A stretch of DNA of 64,000 nt, taken from assembly GCF_021568775.1 (NCBI RefSeq), contig NZ_JAKGSG010000059.1, forward strand, positions 1-64,000, read 5' to 3'. A program made the position numbers and the translations under genes. Every line of letters starts with the position of its first letter. The stretch's first letter is position 1. Of the stretch, positions 61,550-64,000 are shown one piece after another. Origin of the DNA: Antribacter soli (GTDB lineage Bacteria; Actinomycetota; Actinomycetes; Actinomycetales; Cellulomonadaceae). Below the pieces are notes generated by a model that did no database searches, was not told the origin of the DNA, and was given only the letters and a program-made list of their open reading frames with translations.

Positions 61550-62446
61550 TCAGCGCAGGGTGAGCGCGGTCTGGGAGCCGACGTGGGACAGCTTCTCCGG
61601 GTTGCGGACGTAGTAGATGCCGGTGATGCGGGCGTTCTCGGCGCGGACGGCCAGGATGCCGTCGAGCTCGCCGTTCAGGCGGACGACCAGGGCCGGGTTG
61701 CCGTTGATCTCGGTGACGTCCGCGGTGAGCGTGCCGCCGGCCTTCCTGGCGCCGCCGACGAAGAGGCGAATCACCTTCTCGGCGCCGACGACCGGCCGCA
61801 GCGCGGCGTTCTTGACGCCGCCTCCGTCGCCCACGAGGACGACGTCGGGGGCGAGCACGTCGAGGAGGCTCCGCAGGTCCCCGGTCTCGAACGCCCGCCG
61901 GAAGGACTCCAGCGCGGCCCGGGCCTCGCCCGGGGAGACCACAGTGCGAGGACGTCGGGCATCGACGTGCCCACGGGCGCGGTGCGCGATCTGGCGGACG
62001 GCCGCGGGGCTCTTGTCGACGGCCGCCGCGATCTCGTCGTAGCCGAGGTCGAAGGCCTCGCGCAGCACGAAGACGGCGCGCTCGGTCGGTGACAGGGTCT
62101 CGAGGACGAGCATCATCGCCATCGACACGCTCTCGGCGAGCTCGACGTCCTCGGCCACGTCCGGCGTGGTGAGCAGGGGCTCGGGCAGCCAGGGGCCGAC
62201 GTACGCCTCCTTGCGGCGGCTCAGGGTGCGCAGCCGGTTGAGCGCCAGCCGGGTCGTGATCCGGACCAGGTAGGCGCGCTGGTCGCGCACCTCTCCCCCG
62301 TCGACCTTGACCCACCGCAACCAGGTCTCCTGGAGCACGTCCTCGGCGTCGGCCGCCGAACCGAGCATCTCGTAGGCGACGGTGAAGAGCAGGTTGCGGT
62401 AGGCGACGAAGGTCTCGGTCGCGAGGTCGGTGTGGCTGTCGGTCAT
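61550..62446 (-). CDS. sigJ: ECF41-type sigma factor, SigJ-like
   Basis: 298 aa from ATG 62446. Sigma region 2: FVAYRNLLFTVAYEMLGSAA, DAEDVLQETWLRW. Region 4: LSPTERAVFVLREAFDLGYD followed by the HTH (IAAAVDKSPAAVRQIAHRAR). A SnoaL-like C-terminal domain (about 180-298) ends with the ECF41 signature NPEKL (NPDKL in most members), which controls the sigma part in place of an anti-sigma factor. ECF41 sigma factors usually drive their own neighbour, an oxidoreductase, epimerase or carboxymuconolactone decarboxylase; here the oxidoreductase gene upstream has a matching promoter. Confidence 0.93.
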   Translation of the reverse strand: MTDSHTDLATETFVAYRNLLFTVAYEMLGSAADAEDVLQETWLRWVKVDGGEVRDQRAYLVRITTRLALNRLRTLSRRKEAYVGPWLPEPLLTTPDVAEDVELAESVSMAMMLVLETLSPTERAVFVLREAFDLGYDEIAAAVDKSPAAVRQIAHRARGHVDARRPRTVVSPGEARAALESFRRAFETGDLRSLLDVLAPDVVLVGDGGGVKNAALRPVVGAEKVIRLFVGGARKAGGTLTADVTEINGNPALVVRLNGELDGILAVRAENARITGIYYVRNPEKLSHVGSQTALTLR

Positions 62447-62467
62447 GTGATGATCCTGCCTGCCCGA

Positions 62468-63655
62468 TCAGCGGGCGGTCAGAGCGCCGCCGCGCTCGGT
62501 CCGGAGCAGCTGCCGGCGCTGGGGGTCCTTGGCCCACAGGTTGTGCGCACCGGGGTGGCGGGCCTCGTGCGCGAGCTGCCAGACGATGCTCTTGCAGATG
62601 AGCTCCTTGAGGCTCGCGCCCGGGCGGCCACCGAGGTAGAGACCCCTCGCGGCGTCGTCCCGGTGGGCGAACTGGAAGATGCCCGCGCGACGACCCAGGC
62701 TGATGCACTGCCCGAAGAACCCCACGTCGACGGGCGCCGGGTGCTCGCCCGCGATCCGGCTGAGCACGGTGCCGGCGGCCTGCGGGCCGAGCTGGACGGC
62801 GCCCTGGCAGCTCATCCGGTACGGCAGGTCCGACGGCGCGGCCGCGTCCCCGGTCGCGACGATGCGGTCGTCGTCCACGCTGGTCAGCGTCTCGTCCGTG
62901 AGCAGGCGCCCCACGGCGTCGGTGCTCAGCCCGTTGCGCCGGGCCAGGTCCGGCACGCCGAAGCCGGCGGTCCAGATGGTCACATGGCTGGGTAGCGTGC
63001 GGCCGTCGGCGAGCTGCACGGTGTCCCGGGTCACCGTCGTGACCGTCGCGTCGGGGCCTTCGAGCACCGTCACGCCGAGCGCGGCCAGCCGCCTGGCGAC
63101 CGAGCGCCGGCCCGACCGGTGCAGGTACGGGCCGAGGACCTCGCCGCACACCAGGGTCACGGCCCGGCCCCCCTCCGCGAGCTCGGCAGCGGTCTCGATG
63201 CCGCTCGGACCCGCTCCGACGACGGTCACCGCGGCCGTGACGGGAGCGGCCTCGAGGAGGGGCCGCAGCCGCTGCGCCTCCTCCAGGCTCGCGATCGGGT
63301 AGGCGAACTCGGCCGCCCCGGGCACCCGCCGGTCGGCGCTGCCGCTGCCCACCGCGTAGACCAGGTAGTCGTAGCCGAGCGTTCCGCCGGATGCCAGGGT
63401 CACGCTGCGCCCGGACGCGTCGATCCGGGTGACGGTGTCCACCACCAGCCGGACGCGCTCGGCGAGGATCTCCGGGTAGTCGACGACCGCGTCGTCGGAC
63501 CCGCTCACCAGCTGGTGCAGGCGGATCCGCTCGACGAATGCCGGGCGCGGGTTGATCAGCGTCACTGTCACGTCGTCGCGCTGCGTCAGGCGATTGGCAG
63601 CCATGACGCCGGAGTATCCGCCGCCGATCACGACCACGTCGGTGTTGCCGGTCAT
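62468..63655 (-). CDS. FAD/NAD(P)-dependent oxidoreductase (NDH-2-like), ECF41 partner
   Basis: 395 aa from ATG 63655. Two Rossmann folds: VVVIGGGYSGVMAANRL at the start (FAD), and AVTVVGAGPSGIETAAELAE near residue 170 (NAD(P)). The FAD closing motif is DDRIVATGDAAAP. C-terminal PGASLKELICKSIVWQLA suggests loose membrane binding, as in type II NADH dehydrogenases. It probably oxidises NAD(P)H with quinone or another acceptor. The sigJ gene follows in the same direction with 21 bp between; the pair is typical of ECF41 loci and appears self-regulated. Confidence 0.9.
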   Translation of the reverse strand: MTGNTDVVVIGGGYSGVMAANRLTQRDDVTVTLINPRPAFVERIRLHQLVSGSDDAVVDYPEILAERVRLVVDTVTRIDASGRSVTLASGGTLGYDYLVYAVGSGSADRRVPGAAEFAYPIASLEEAQRLRPLLEAAPVTAAVTVVGAGPSGIETAAELAEGGRAVTLVCGEVLGPYLHRSGRRSVARRLAALGVTVLEGPDATVTTVTRDTVQLADGRTLPSHVTIWTAGFGVPDLARRNGLSTDAVGRLLTDETLTSVDDDRIVATGDAAAPSDLPYRMSCQGAVQLGPQAAGTVLSRIAGEHPAPVDVGFFGQCISLGRRAGIFQFAHRDDAARGLYLGGRPGASLKELICKSIVWQLAHEARHPGAHNLWAKDPQRRQLLRTERGGALTAR

Positions 63656-63689
63656 GGTGTCTCCTCTGTCCTTTGGGGGTCAGCCATAA

Positions 63690-63716
63690 GACACCGCGCG
63701 ATCGAGTCCTGTGACA
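63690..63716 (-). promoter_or_regulatory. ECF41-type promoter of the oxidoreductase-sigJ unit
   Basis: On the minus strand, TGTCACA (63716-63710), 16 nt, then TGTC (63693-63690). This is close to the known ECF41 promoter, a TGTCACA -35 with a CGTC-like -10. It stands about 35 bp before the oxidoreductase ATG. Confidence 0.7.
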
Positions 63717-63722
63717 GGTTCG

Positions 63723-64000
63723 TCAGAGCCGCGAGTACTCCAGCTCCGGGCGCCCGCGAGCGCCGTAGCGGGGCGCGCGCCGCGCGACGCCGTGGTCGGC
63801 GAGGTACTCCAGGTACCGGCGGGCGGTGACGCGCGCCAGGTGCAGCTCGTCGGCCACCTCGCTGGCCGACAGGCCGCCGGGGCGGCCGGTCAGGAGTGCC
63901 GTCACGGCATCCAGCGTCTCCTCGGACAGCCCCTTGGGCAGGCCCGTCGCGTTGGAGGTGCGCAGGGCCGCGAACGCCGTGTCCACCTCGCGCTGCGACA
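63723..64000 (-). CDS. CitB/DcuR-type response regulator, 5' part beyond window
   Basis: The frame is open from the right edge to TGA at 63723-63725, giving about 91 C-terminal residues. They hold the HTH of response regulators of the CitB/DcuR/MalR group: LPKGLSEETLDAVTALL, LSASEVADELHLARVTARRY, then LEYLADHGVARRAPRYGARG and RPELEYSRL. These proteins pair with CitA/DcuS-like sensor kinases and control uptake of C4-dicarboxylates or citrate. The receiver domain lies outside the window. Confidence 0.82.
   Translation of the reverse strand, partial: SQREVDTAFAALRTSNATGLPKGLSEETLDAVTALLTGRPGGLSASEVADELHLARVTARRYLEYLADHGVARRAPRYGARGRPELEYSRL

Overview
The window is GC-rich actinomycete DNA: third-position GC is high, GTG and TTG starts are common, and it carries a SARP regulator, an ECF41 sigma factor and an HxlR/TetR/MarR-rich accessory complement. 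A secreted GH5-CBM13 cellulase with a LacI-type operator and a large LacZ point to a polysaccharide-degrading soil genus, with Cellulomonadaceae or Promicromonosporaceae as plausible homes. That placement is inference.

Layout. 1-3.8 kb is the end of an integrative or conjugative element: a DUF4913-like protein, a methylase-like protein, a NYN protein and an excisionase-like HTH. 3.7-6.1 kb holds two copies of a tRNA 3'-end attachment sequence, each followed by a tRNA-type hairpin, around scraps of conjugation genes. A third copy lies at 35.95-36.01 kb, so the DNA between about 6.05 and 36.0 kb looks like a genomic island. Its left part carries TetR/LacZ with a palindromic operator, fragments of an integrase and a VOC protein, an NTF2-like/SDR pair, HxlR, a broken TDT-family transporter and an esterase. 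Its right part (14.8-35.9 kb) is a biosynthetic gene cluster.

The cluster combines an iterative 6-methylsalicylate-type PKS, an aryl-AMP ligase, an AcbC/ValA-type C7-cyclitol (valiolone) synthase, two MDR and two SDR dehydrogenases, a KAS III-like acyltransferase whose nucleophile is Ser, a Tat-exported bicovalent flavin oxidase, an MFS exporter, a HAD phosphatase, a ROK-type cyclitol kinase, a SARP-NB-ARC activator and a phosphopantetheinyl transferase. There is no aminotransferase, nucleotidyltransferase or glycosyltransferase. The simplest reading is a non-aminated carbasugar (gabosine-like) esterified with a methylsalicylate-type acid.

36-39.6 kb has two divergent TetR/target-gene pairs with visible operators, then a frameshifted TraD/VirD4 scrap. 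39.8-52.7 kb is a tight four-gene operon of very large proteins (1040, 1126, 1541 and 589 aa). The first matches the DUF6603 pattern and the others belong to uncharacterised families. This is the least understood system in the window. 52.9-64 kb carries the cellulase, a 150-bp G/C homopolymer tract that is probably an assembly artefact, MarR/NmrA, small enzymes, a CotH-like lipoprotein, a molybdopterin oxidoreductase operon, an ECF41 sigma factor with its oxidoreductase, and the end of a CitB/DcuR-type response regulator.
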